Source of the DNA: Setoptus koraiensis
Taxonomy: Eukaryota > Arthropoda
Direction: 5' to 3'
Length of the DNA: 64,000 bases
NCBI GenBank assembly: GCA_048013815.1
Contig: CM106585.1
Location: 16,244,001-16,308,000, forward strand
Of the stretch, positions 20,622 through 29,744 are shown in pieces. Both the position numbers and the translations under genes were made by a program. Position 1 is the stretch's first letter. Each line of letters begins with the position of its first letter. Below the pieces are notes generated by a model. It was not told where the DNA came from and searched no databases. It saw only the letters and a list, made by a program, of their open reading frames with translations.

Positions 20622-23600
20622 ATGATTCATCCCACGGATGTGCTGCTAACTGCCGCAGCCTTGGCCCTTCTGAACGCGGCCTGCTCGTTACACATTCAAC
20701 GGGTTTGCGCCACCAGCGACAGTGGGTCTAATCCGAGTCGAACCAATCCTATTATGGGCCAACCAGCTTACAATGTTGACCATTTCGAACTGACAAGAGA
20801 GAAAAGAATATCGGAGGCAAATAACGAACCTTTAGATTATATTCAAAGTAATAAGATTGATGTCGATAGTGAGTCACTGCAGCAAATACAAAATAGAGCT
20901 GACGCGCCAAGATTTCACAACAAAACACGCCATTTTTTGGCAAACATAAAAAAGAATATCAATCAAGCCCAAACCAAGATAAAAAATACAAACAACAACA
21001 ACAAATCGTCAGAACCCGCACGTAACACCAACAGTATAGTTGGAAGAAATCAAAACGCCGATGACAATAATTCAAGTGCACCAAACCTTTACTCCTACTA
21101 CGCAAAAAAAGACAATGATAGCCACAACGGCACAAACAATGACAATCACCATTTTAAGGTGATCGGCCAACAAGATGGTGTCGGGGTGACCGGACGCGAG
21201 ATACAAATTAGTTTAAGGAATGCACCGAGAGCGAGTGATAGCCGATCTAATTCAACCAGATTATCACATACTAGCAACGACTCTAATGTAAAGTCAAATA
21301 GCAGTCCATCGTTGTTCCTACTAAATTATAAGTCACATTTGCAAGATAGGGCCCCCACCAGAAATCAATTAGCGTCAGAGCTGGGTGCCTCGGAACAACA
21401 ACAACCGCCACCATCGACACTTGCTCCAAACAACAACCACAATAATAACAGACAATTGTTTTTGAATAACAATAACAACAACAACAATAATCTTCAACAA
21501 CAACAACTGCTGCAGCAGCGACAGCCCTTCAATCTGGGACTGCTTCCTGGGCAGCAACAAGCCAATCAGCAACAACAATATCAAAATCCTTTCCTCGGTC
21601 CATTGCAACTTTTAACTGCACCTCTACAGGCTGCCGCGCCATTCCTGCCACAATTACAAACAAATCAATATGCACCTCAAAATAATCAAAATCTTAACAA
21701 CAATCCTAGAAACAACAACAACAATCTAGCCAATAGACAAAATTATTCCCCAACAACACATAATAGGGGATCTTCACAATTGAGCAACAACAACATTCGA
21801 AATGGCAACGCGCAACAACAACAGCCTCTTAATGGAAATGGACAAATTAATCCAACGAATCAAATTAGCAATTCTCCTCCCACTTTACAATCTTTGTACC
21901 AGCAGCTGCCATTATATCAAGCTTTGTTAGCCGCTAGANNNNNNNNNNNNNNNNNNNNNNNNNNNNNNNNNNNNNNNNNNNNNNNNNNNNNNNNNNNNNN
22001 NNNNNNNNNNNNNNNNNNNNNNNNNNNNNNNNNNNNNNNNNNNNNNNNNNNNNNNNNNNNNNNNNNNNNNNNNNNNNNNNNNNNNNNNNNNNNNNNNNNN
22101 NNNNNNNNNNNNNNNNNNNNNNNNNNNNNNNNNNNNNNNNNNNNNNNNNNNNNNNNNNNNNNNNNNNNNNNNNNNNNNNNNNNNNNNNNNNNNNNNNNNN
22201 NNNNNNNNNNNNNNNNNNNNNNNNNNNNNNNNNNNNNNNNNNNNNNNNNNNNNNNNNNNNNNNNNNNNNNNNNNNNNNNNNNNNNNNNNNNNNNNNNNNN
22301 NNNNNNNNNNNNNNNNNNNNNNNNNNNNNNNNNNNNNNNNNNNNNNNNNNNNNNNNNNNNNNNNNNNNNNNNNNNNNNNNNNNNNNNNNNNNNNNNNNNN
22401 NNNNNNNNNNNNNNNNNNNNNNNNNNNNNNNNNNNNNNATCAAAATCTTAACAACAATCCTAGAAACAACAACAACAATCTAGCCAATAGACAAAATTAT
22501 TCCCCAACAACACATAATAGGGGATCTTCACAATTGAGCAACAACAACATTCGAAATGGCAACGCGCAACAACAACAGCCTCTTAATGGAAATGGACAAA
22601 TTAATCCAACGAATCAAATTAGCAATTCTCCTCCCACTTTACAATCTTTGTACCAGCAGCTGCCATTATATCAAGCTTTGTTAGCCGCTAGACAAAGACA
22701 GATGGCTCTGTTGGCCGAGAGACAGCGCCAACAACAACTAATTCAACAACATAATGGTCAATCACAAGGTAAGTCATGATTTCATTATTCCACCATCAAT
22801 GACATATTAGAATGTTAACTCCTTCGATCAAGCTTGTTTAATTATCCAATATTTATATAACCCATTTTTTACTTTTGTACATTAATGATTCGATCCATAG
22901 GTGTCACTGGGAACAATCAACGCTTTTCTAATCAACAGATTCCCAATGCTCATGGAATCAATAGATTTACCCCCAATAATGCACCATACGCAGGAACAAC
23001 AGGAAATAATCAGCAACAACAGCAGCAGCCGCAACAGCAACAGAAGCGTCCAAATTCAAACAATATCTTAGATCAGGTATTCGATGATAACTATAAACCC
23101 AACAATAACCAGCCCACTGCAAATAATAGTGGTGCAAACCAGAACAGCAACAACCAAAATCAAGTCAATCCGCATTCGAACAATCACAACCAAGCCAACG
23201 CTAACTCCAACTACGAACCGCAGCCCAATTTTGATGACGATGCCAACAATGGATCAGCGAAAGGAACAAGTGGCAACAAGGAGGAGGCTGGCACAAATGA
23301 TGGTGAGAATTCTAAAGATAACGGAGCTGGGCAAGACGATCAAGGTAATCAGGGAGATAACGGGGCCGGAGATCAAGACGATCCCGATATAAAGAACTTC
23401 CAAAATTTAGCCGGAAACGGTGACTTTCCAGCTGATGTCTTTCCACCTGGGATATTGACCGACAGTGACATCAAAGAGATACGTAAGCAACAGGAAGAGC
23501 AAAGTCGCAAACAAGAAGAAGAGGAAAGGCGTAAGCAGGAGGAGGCTCAGCAAAATGGCCAAGAGCAAGCGCCGCCGGCTAATCAGCAGGAGCAACCCAA

Positions 23601-24393
23601 TCAAAATCAACAACTTGGGAATGCATTCAATAATCAATTACAACAACCAAATCAAAATCAACAACTTGGGAATACATTCAATAATCAATTACAACAACCC
23701 AATCAATATCAACAACATGGGAATTCATTCAATAATCACTTACAACAACCCAATCAATATCAACAACATGGGAATTCATTCAATAATCACTTACAACAAC
23801 CCAATGTCGTAGGTGGTCTTCAGCCGTTCAATCAAAATGTTGGTGCTAACAACAATCAACAAAACGGGTTCCAGCAGAATGGTGGACAAGATCTAAATGG
23901 ATTCAATAATAATAACTTTGCTGGTGGCGCCCCACGAGGAGGTTCATTAGACAATACCTCAAGACAAAATGGATTCGCACAGAACAACCTTCCCAATGGT
24001 GGGTCGCCCCAACAACAGCCAGTTCAACCCAATCTGACGGATAATCACAACAACAATGAGGAAAAGAGCAATCCAGGGGATGGAGCAGACAATCAAGATG
24101 AGAATCCACAAAATGAAAACAATGACGAGAGTCCTCCTGAGAGAGAAACCAACGACGGCGAAGGAGATGAAAATAGCGACCAACCTGAAGAGCAACCTGA
24201 CCAAGATCAACCGTCTGCTGCCGCTTTGACGACAGCAGTCAAATTGAAGCAAGAGGAACCTAAAAATAATCGAGCTCAAACGACTGCCAAAGAGAATAAA
24301 CCTAATAGGCCCTATAAGGCGGGAGTCGAATATTCTTCTAACGAGCAAAGTCACAAACCAATTTCGGCAGTCAATGTGACAGAATTAAAATGA
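20622..24393 (+). CDS. Secreted Asn/Gln-rich protein, two exons (assembly gap inside exon 1)
   Basis: Exon 1 runs 20622-22768 and exon 2 runs 22901-24393; the 132-bp intron has GTAAGT and ccatag borders and the phases agree (phase 1). The N-terminus MIHPTDVLLTAAALALLNAA is a signal peptide, followed by a long low-complexity chain dominated by Asn, Gln and Ser. Exon 2 adds a Glu/Lys/Gln stretch, four 17-residue repeats and an acidic region. There is no known domain. Exon 1 contains a 500-N gap, and 254 bp are identical on both sides. If those copies are one sequence, the frame is continuous and the protein is about 961 residues. With the gap taken literally the frame is lost, so the gap length is arbitrary. 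Possible roles are extracellular matrix, cuticle or silk-like secretion; none is shown. Confidence 0.75.
21939..22438. other. Assembly gap of exactly 500 N, flanked by identical 254-bp sequence
   Basis: N runs from 21939 to 22438. The 254 bases ending at the gap (21685-21938) are repeated from its right border (22439-22692). This is what a scaffolder leaves when two overlapping contigs are joined with a default gap instead of being merged. Confidence 0.92.
23593..23796 (+). repeat. Four 51-bp in-frame repeats
   Basis: Four copies of a 17-residue unit, consensus QPNQxQQxGNxFNNxLQ, lie in exon 2 of the Asn/Gln-rich secreted protein. Copies 1-2 and copies 3-4 are more alike, so the array probably grew by doubling. 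Confidence 0.9.
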
Positions 24394-24727
24394 TTTTCCT
24401 ATCGTTATAAGCGGGTTAAGAAATCACTGATCTGTTTAACGGTTATCTTGTCAATTAAGACTCACGCAATAAAAAACATATGTAGACACAGATGGTTGAC
24501 GAACATAGTAGACAACAACAACAATAAAAGCTCATAGGTTTATCATTTATTCTCTAAAATATTCATGTAGATTAAAATATTGGACCCAGTTGATAGTTTA
24601 TCGTGTATATTCAGTTAACTAGTGATAGCATGTAGTTGGTTAAATAAATAGGAAAAAAACGTTCTTCTCATCATCATCGTAAAAAAGTATGTATTACGAT
24701 TAAAAGTAGTTTTAGTTTCTCAGGTTT
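24394..24727. other. Short intergenic region between convergent genes
   Basis: AATAAA at 24468-24473 is a likely poly(A) signal for the upstream secreted protein; another AATAAA follows near 24523. Nothing else is seen. Confidence 0.5.
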
Positions 24728-25603
24728 TCAATCCTTGAACGAATCTAGACTGACTGTGGGAGCTGTGATGAGTTGTTGTTGTTTCTGAGGTGTTGTTAGA
24801 TTACTATCAGGCGCTGGTTCAAGATTGAGTGACTTCCTGTAGTTTTCATCCTCGACAAGCTTCTGTAGTTCATCGATGTAACGACACGACAGTATGTATT
24901 GATAAACATGATCAATATGAACAAGATTGCTGTAAGTAGATTCTTGGAATCGTTCAATAGCACTTATCACTGTGTCCATCTTTTTGGTCCTCTGGGTTGT
25001 GCCTTGCGAGTGTGCAACACCAACATATATAAGGTCACGTGAGTACATACCCAGATAGGGTATGCAGGGAAGACTGCAAGTGCGGAGGTGAAGTCGAAGA
25101 GATTCAAAATTGCTCTCGTCTGAAAATAGTGCCATTAATCTATCTAGATGTTGCTTGTCCTTAAAATATTTCTTATTAACATAGTGCCATGTTTTGTACA
25201 ATCTGAATATGGGAGTGCTGAACAGTGCGGATACTATAGCATAGCACGAGTGTAAATTGTTCAATTTGAATAGTTTCTTGGCAACTCTGATAAAATGATG
25301 AATTGCATCGGCTCTGCTCCTGGCAGACGAATATGACAGTACCTGTCCAACTACCCAGAAGGTCACTTGATTGAATTGTCTGTTGATGGCAACCACATTG
25401 GGCGACAATTCTTGCTTTTTGTTTCCCGTCCACGAGCCAAGACTTGATAGTTCGTCGCGTCGTATGGCCTTGAACAATGGCAAATCTATGAGAGTTAATT
25501 GTGAGGCAAGAGCCTCGGGCTGGACATCTAAGGCAGATTTGATTGATTTTAAATTGGGCGAATGATTGTTGTTATTGGCGATGATGGTGTACATCATCTC
25601 CAT
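24728..25603 (-). CDS. RalGPS-type RasGEF domain protein, intronless copy A
   Basis: A single exon of 291 codons starting MEMMYTIIAN. Residues about 26-275 are a complete CDC25/RasGEF catalytic domain of the RalGPS type: EALASQLTLIDLPLFKAI, then FNQVTFWVV, NNLHSCYAIVSAL, PIFRLYKTW, PYLGMYSRDLIYV and RYIDELQKLVEDENYRKSL. RalGPS proteins exchange GDP for GTP on Ral. The family normally continues with a PxxP region and a C-terminal PH domain that targets the membrane; here only a 16-residue unrelated tail follows. Copy B lies head to head at 26139 and is identical in protein over about 250 residues. Animal RalGPS genes are usually split by introns, so an intronless copy suggests a retrogene. Confidence 0.85.
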   Translation of the reverse strand: MEMMYTIIANNNNHSPNLKSIKSALDVQPEALASQLTLIDLPLFKAIRRDELSSLGSWTGNKKQELSPNVVAINRQFNQVTFWVVGQVLSYSSARSRADAIHHFIRVAKKLFKLNNLHSCYAIVSALFSTPIFRLYKTWHYVNKKYFKDKQHLDRLMALFSDESNFESLRLHLRTCSLPCIPYLGMYSRDLIYVGVAHSQGTTQRTKKMDTVISAIERFQESTYSNLVHIDHVYQYILSCRYIDELQKLVEDENYRKSLNLEPAPDSNLTTPQKQQQLITAPTVSLDSFKD

Positions 25604-26920
25604 GGGTCCTAATTTTCTGATTGTCCCTAATTTTTTGATTGTTTGTCGATAATTAAAATTTTATATATCACTTATATATCAAGCGACTAAATGCAAACAA
25701 CAAAAGCATATATCAGTATACAATTGTCATTTAATTTTAACGCAACTTTTATTTTGCAACAATCACAGCCTTGCTCAACTCACATTCAACCCCTCGCGGA
25801 ATTTCTCTGCATCAATGTTTTGGCCATTTGGAATGATTCATTTCGAACAATGAATCATACACACAAACACACACACACACAATATGCACGATTCGCTTTT
25901 GTGGTAGCACTATTGTCACTAACAAGGCGCACCATGCTAGCGAGAATTACCGCTGCACGTAGGGTAACACTAAATTCAAAGTTAGTGCGGTTAGTTGCAC
26001 CATAGGCCATTGTTGTTGTTGTTGTTAGTTGCAAAACTTGAGTTGCGCCACAGTAATGTGGCGAATCGTGTGTAATGAGACTTGAAAATTACCATTTATT
26101 ACCAAACAAAACAAACACATTACACTACAGCATCACACATGGAGCTGATGCTCACCATCATCGCCAACAACGATAATCATAGTCATTCTCCCAATTCAAA
26201 ACCAATCAGATCCGCCTCAGACGTCCAGCCCGAGGCTCTTGCCTCACAATTAACTCTCATAGATTTGCCATTGTTCAAGGCCATACGACGCGACGAACTA
26301 TCAAGTCTTGGCTCGTGGACGGGAAACAAAAAGCAAGAATTGTCGCCCAATGTGGTCGCCATCAACAGACAATTCAATCAAGTGACCTTCTGGGTGGTTG
26401 GACAGGTACTGTCATATTCGTCTGCCAGGAGCAGAGCCGATGCAATTCATCATTTTATCAGAGTTGCCAAGAAACTATTCAAATTGAACAATTTACACTC
26501 GTGCTATGCTATAGTATCCGCACTGTTCAGCACTCCCATATTCAGATTGTACAAAACATGGCACTATGTTAATAAGAAATATTTTAAGGACAAGCAACAT
26601 CTAGATAGATTAATGGCACTATTTTCAGACGAGAGCAATTTTGAATCTCTTCGACTTCACCTCCGCACTTGCAGTCTTCCCTGCATACCCTATCTGGGTA
26701 TGTACTCACGTGACCTTATATATGTTGGTGTTGCACACTCGCAAGGCACAACCCAGAGGACCAAAAAGATGGACACAGTGATAAGTGCTATTGAACGATT
26801 CCAAGAATCTACTTACAGCAATCTTGTTCATATTGATCATGTTTATCAATACATACTGTCGTGTCGTTACATCGATGAACTACAGAAGCTTGTCGAAGAT
26901 GAAAACTACAGGAAGTCACT
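24825..26920. repeat. Large inverted repeat: two ~700-bp arms over 99% identical
   Basis: The arms are about 24825-25526 (minus copy) and 26220-26920 (plus copy). Reading one against the reverse complement of the other I found only about three or four base differences. Identity ends sharply: the first ~25 codons and everything after the RKSL codons of the two genes differ clearly. Sharp borders with near-perfect identity inside point to recent gene conversion or a recent partial inverted duplication. The arms could pair as a long hairpin if transcribed through. Confidence 0.85.
25604..26138. other. Spacer between divergent RasGEF copies
   Basis: The spacer holds an imperfect direct repeat of a ctaatttt(c/t)tgattg unit near 25608-25645, a short (CA)n at about 25865-25883 and a GTT run near 26010-26027. 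It is probably the shared upstream region of both genes. No other gene is seen. Confidence 0.45.
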
Positions 26921-26942
26921 CAGTCTCGAGCCAATATTGTGA
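26139..26942 (+). CDS. RalGPS-type RasGEF domain protein, intronless copy B
   Basis: A single exon, 267 codons from the ATG that aligns with copy A (MELMLTIIAN). An in-frame ATG 19 codons upstream (26082) would lengthen it, but that extension has no counterpart in copy A. It contains the whole RalGPS-type CDC25 domain and then stops after SLEPIL, with no PxxP region and no PH domain. The core is identical in protein to copy A, while the N-terminal 27 residues and the tail differ. The intact frame and unchanged catalytic residues suggest it is functional or very young. Confidence 0.85.
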   Translation: MELMLTIIANNDNHSHSPNSKPIRSASDVQPEALASQLTLIDLPLFKAIRRDELSSLGSWTGNKKQELSPNVVAINRQFNQVTFWVVGQVLSYSSARSRADAIHHFIRVAKKLFKLNNLHSCYAIVSALFSTPIFRLYKTWHYVNKKYFKDKQHLDRLMALFSDESNFESLRLHLRTCSLPCIPYLGMYSRDLIYVGVAHSQGTTQRTKKMDTVISAIERFQESTYSNLVHIDHVYQYILSCRYIDELQKLVEDENYRKSLSLEPIL

Positions 26943-27555
26943 TAATCACTCATTATATCCGCCCTACTAATTTGTGCTGCATCCATAGAAACATACATGC
27001 TCATTCTTGTAGGCTATAAATGTACATTTGATACGATGGCAATCTTTTGACATACCGGCGCTCAGATTCTGCACTCTCACGAGCGATACGATGAATGTCG
27101 CTTCAATTCTTCCCTACAATGATTTGATAGATCATTAAGATTCTATTGTTTCACTCGATTCACCACGTAATTTGATCTGAGTCACAGAGCAGTCAATTAA
27201 TTGTTTGCAAAGCCAATAAAAGATGAGAAAATATTCTTTGAGACTAGTTTGCCCTCAACGGAGACCTCTCTTGTGGTATCAGTATCAATGGTCGATGAGT
27301 ATGGCCTGCAATTAATGTTATTGTGATGAACTTGAGCTTCAGTTTCATATGGACGCACTAATACATGCAAAGCGATGCACACCGCGCAGACGAACACGTC
27401 GCTCTATATTTCACATCTGACGATAATGCTCAACAGCTAGCATATTGAATTGTGTCACTAATCACGTGCTCTCGTCTCCATTTTGTAAACCTGTAAAGGG
27501 TGTTTCAGGCAGAGCGCACAAAAGCACTAATAGGGCCACGCTGCCTTCCACAGTT
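26943..27555. other. Intergenic region
   Basis: No supported gene or repeat seen. Confidence 0.4.
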
Positions 27556-27747
27556 TTATGTCCTCCATTTTATTGGGCACGTAAATAGCCCATTAGACCC
27601 GATGCTCTTCAAGAAACTATTGAGTGCACTCACACCATACATCATCTCTTCAATCGTTACATTTTGGTATTCATCGTAGAGCTCGTTGATACAAATTGTC
27701 GGACTAGATATCGCCCCCGAACTAACTGCATGCTTCCAACGTGCATC
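27556..27747 (-). CDS. Unassigned coding-like fragment (possible terminal exon or pseudogene)
   Basis: A 63-residue frame on the minus strand has a natural-looking composition: SSPTICINELYDEYQNVTIE, then EMMYGVSALNSFLKSIG and the end TCPIKWRT. It has no ATG near its start and is bounded upstream by a stop at 27748-27750, so it would need an acceptor inside the frame. No poly(A) signal was seen just downstream. Not recognised; it may be an exon of an unseen gene, a degenerate gene or chance. Confidence 0.2.
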   Translation of the reverse strand, partial: DARWKHAVSSGAISSPTICINELYDEYQNVTIEEMMYGVSALNSFLKSIGSNGLFTCPIKWRT

Positions 27748-28105
27748 TCAACATTATCGTAAGGCTTCCACAGCACGATCTCTACAATATCCATTCTTGC
27801 TTTCGGAATCTATCCCCCGCACAGCTGTCAGACGCTACACAGTGGGGGAAGAAAGGGGGAGAAAACACTGACGAGATACTATTAATATTTTCGCGTTTGT
27901 TGCTAAGGCGATCGAATCTATTGGAGTCTTCTTCTGACTTGCTGTCGAAATGTGATCTATTTTACATTATTTATTAGACGGTGTCACATGTCTTTGCTAG
28001 AAATATCCAATTCAATTCCGTATTATTATTCATTTTCATCTATTAAATAGCGGACAGTATCGTATTAGCACGGCACATTCTGGGAAAAGCCTCCAGCAAA
28101 CACAA

Positions 28106-29116
28106 ATGGAACAGCGGAAAGAGTGCGAGCTGATGCCTCCCAAAAGGACACAATTGATGGACCTTCCCAACGAGCTTCTCATAAAGATTCTCAATAAGAT
28201 AAAAGCCAATGGGTTGGACTATCTCAACTACACTAGTCTATGCAACAAGCGACTATTGCAGTTAACATTGGACCATGTCATTCCGAATAGGCTCTATTTT
28301 AGGTTAGTCGGATTCACTCGACTACATTTCGCCACCGGACTAGACGTTTGTCTCAATGGGAGACTGTTTACTCATGATCATATAGTGATTGGTGGTTACG
28401 ATCTAACTACATGTTTAGACTTGATGGACGAGAAGGCACTATTCAAGAACCGTCCATGCCAATCAATTCGATCCATGACAATCCAAGAATGCCTCATTAC
28501 GCCTAGGTCCTTTCGGTTATTGTTTCACCTATTCCCCAATCTAGAACAGTTGCATTTGACTAGGAACATTTATACTTTCAATCAGGATGACTTCCAGCAT
28601 GCTTGTCACTATAAACAAATTCAATGTCTCAAATTAACATTACCCATCCTGTGTAAGCACCACTCAATCTTATCTTGGTTACTTAACCAGTTCGAAGAAA
28701 TCCAACTGTTACATTTTACCTCAATCGACGGGCTGATTAGTAAAAAGAGGCACCATTATAGACGCCATAGAGAAAGTATTGATGAATGGATCTGGAGTAT
28801 GAGAAATTTGAGAGAGATACTCGAAACAGAAAAGGCCAAAAAGTCATTTGTTGATTGTAAGCTCACTACAAAGAGAAACCGAGACGACACCGATGAACTG
28901 CAGTTCGGCCTAGAGCGATTTGACGAAGCTCCAATGCCAGCCATGGTAATTCCTCAACGACATTTTGATGCCATGGACAATTTTGATTTTAATGTGGTAA
29001 TTGCTGGCGATCCCGACCGTGAGGCAGACGACTCTGATGACGATTTTTTCGCCGACGACTTGGAGGATTTCGCGAACTTTGGTGTCCCAGATCAAGGTCC
29101 ATTTGAATTTGATTGA
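28106..29116 (+). CDS. F-box protein with leucine-rich segments and acidic tail
   Basis: A single exon of 336 codons. Residues about 15-58 (MDLPNELLIKILNKI, then SLCNKRLLQLTLD) form an F-box, the SKP1-binding motif of SCF ubiquitin ligases. The following 170 residues contain leucine-rich segments spaced like irregular LRRs (LFHLFPNLEQLHLTRN, IQCLKLTLPIL, MRNLREI), which usually hold substrates. The last 60 residues are strongly acidic (EADDSDDDFFADDLEDF). The start at 28106 is the first ATG; a second at 28133 (MPPKRTQ) is equally plausible. The substrate is unknown. Confidence 0.7.
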   Translation: MEQRKECELMPPKRTQLMDLPNELLIKILNKIKANGLDYLNYTSLCNKRLLQLTLDHVIPNRLYFRLVGFTRLHFATGLDVCLNGRLFTHDHIVIGGYDLTTCLDLMDEKALFKNRPCQSIRSMTIQECLITPRSFRLLFHLFPNLEQLHLTRNIYTFNQDDFQHACHYKQIQCLKLTLPILCKHHSILSWLLNQFEEIQLLHFTSIDGLISKKRHHYRRHRESIDEWIWSMRNLREILETEKAKKSFVDCKLTTKRNRDDTDELQFGLERFDEAPMPAMVIPQRHFDAMDNFDFNVVIAGDPDREADDSDDDFFADDLEDFANFGVPDQGPFEFD

Positions 29117-29744
29117 CTGGTTACATCGGATTTTATTTTTTGCATCGATATGGATCTGTTTATTTGACTGCCTGCTAGCTCGAGCAATGATGACATAATG
29201 CATGATCATAATTTAAGCCAGCCTTAACAATGTAATTAGCTCAATGATTTCATTGAACGCCTTCCAATCTAAAAGCCCACAAGTCACCTCAAGTCATTCG
29301 TCGTTAGGCAACTTGAGCGCCATGGGAGGAATAATAAAAGAAAACAGAAAAACTTTCAATTATCGTAATAAATGTTCTCTCGTTAAGAAAACGATTTCAT
29401 TCCAAACCAAATAAAGGTTTTTTTTTGTCATTTTTCATTTAAGCCACATTAATTATAGCATATCAAAACAAACATTGCCAGATACTATCTAGTAGATAGA
29501 CAATACATGTAACAAGAAAAGTCTTTGTTATTTGTGAATTGCTAGTGTCTCCTAAATTTATCATAGTAATGCCTGTTCATGCGAGAAGAATAATTATGCT
29601 ATATGATGGTGACATCTTTCATAGCATCATCATAGATCATTCTGATGGTAATAGTTGACAGTCGGAGTCCCTCAAGATTATCAAGACACACAAAATCCAA
29701 CTTCTTACAAGAGCAAATAGACGGGAAAAGCCCACGAGACGAAA
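29117..29744. other. Intergenic region with poly(A) signal
   Basis: AATAAA at 29333-29338 is a likely poly(A) signal for the F-box gene. The rest is AT-rich with no gene seen. Confidence 0.5.

Noticed and set aside
20622-22451. Taking the exon 1 frame through the N gap as written
   Set aside because: The gap length is arbitrary and the flanks are duplicated; the frame after the gap is off by one only because of the gap.
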